Positions 7,055-7,274 of a stretch of 7,274 nt of DNA are shown piece by piece; the first letter of the stretch is position 1, and each line of letters opens with the position of its first letter. Origin of the DNA: Phycisphaerae bacterium. Its GTDB lineage: Bacteria > Planctomycetota > Phycisphaerae > UBA1845 > UTPLA1. The stretch covers positions 1 through 7,274 of the forward strand of contig JAFGQA010000379.1 of NCBI GenBank assembly GCA_016935885.1, given 5' to 3'. The notes below the pieces were generated by a model. It saw only the letters and a program-made list of their open reading frames with translations, ran no database searches and was not told the origin of the DNA. Made by a program: the position numbers and the translations under genes.

Positions 7055-7274
7055 ACCCTTGTTTCCCCAAACACACAGGGGTCACGTCGCCCTGCCAAGT
7101 CCCCTTGCGTCCCGTTCGATCCCGTTTAATCCCTTTCAGTCCCGTTACTTGCCTGCCAACTCCCAGATTACCGGTACATGCCGAAGGGAGACGCCTGTTC
7201 ACCGGCCCCTTCCCAAACCATCACCTTTATAAACCCCGCCGCGTTACCACTGGTCAATCCTCAATACAAAGCAC
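7055..7274. other. Gene-free right end of the window
   Basis: No coding region, RNA gene or promoter can be supported here. A minus-strand open frame spans 7202-6984, but it runs through the tRNA remnant and resembles nothing. The stretch would be the sequence 5' of the old tRNA-Gly gene. Its only clear structure is the 10-bp tandem repeat at 7101-7150. Confidence 0.5.
7101..7150. repeat. Five-unit degenerate 10-bp tandem repeat
   Basis: Units CCCCTTGCGT, CCCGTTCGAT, CCCGTTTAAT, CCCTTTCAGT and CCCGTTACTT follow each other without gaps (consensus CCCGTTNNNT). The period is close to one helical turn, so the G/C tracts repeat on one face of the DNA. It could be a protein-binding array, a satellite-like repeat or the edge of a repeat element. 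Confidence 0.65.

Noticed and set aside
7101..7150. CRISPR array
   Set aside because: Units are 10 bp with no spacers and no cas genes nearby.
6984..7202. Minus-strand 72-codon frame
   Set aside because: It reads through the tRNA-Gly remnant and the 10-bp repeats, so the frame is accidental.

Overview
The window is GC-rich, and every intact gene is on the minus strand. It looks like a chromosomal or metagenome-derived contig from a Gram-negative bacterium. The style of the RND pump, the outer-membrane factor with a long polar insert and the tiny lipoprotein suggest a planctomycete-like or similar environmental lineage. That placement is an impression from protein style, not a demonstrated assignment.

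Positions 1-5818 hold one compact tripartite efflux operon read right to left. It encodes a TolC/CzcC-type outer-membrane factor (5818-4238), a 59-residue lipoprotein that overlaps it by ATGA (4241-4062), an AcrB-superfamily RND pump with a GTG start (4049-879), and a HlyD/AcrA-type adaptor lipoprotein (861-1, running off the left edge). The gaps are -4, 12 and 17 bases, and each gene has a Shine-Dalgarno sequence, so one transcript with coupled translation is likely. The pump would use proton import to move a substrate from the inner membrane or periplasm, through the adaptor, to the outer-membrane channel. The substrate cannot be read from the sequence. No regulator lies in the window.

Positions 5796-7054 look like a scrapyard of truncated genes, all in the same minus orientation. 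There is the last two-helix piece of an MFS transporter that runs into the start of the outer-membrane factor gene. Upstream of it is an in-frame chimera joining a Schlafen-type AlbA_2 domain to the C-terminal ~110 residues of enolase. Then comes a non-coding stretch with three inverted repeats and a short direct repeat, and finally the 5' half of a tRNA-Gly(CCC). This points to repeated recombination or insertion and deletion just upstream of the pump operon, unless it is an assembly artefact.

Positions 7055-7274 hold no gene, but contain a five-unit degenerate 10-bp tandem repeat.

The most unusual items are the AlbA_2-enolase chimera and the small lipoprotein embedded in the pump operon.
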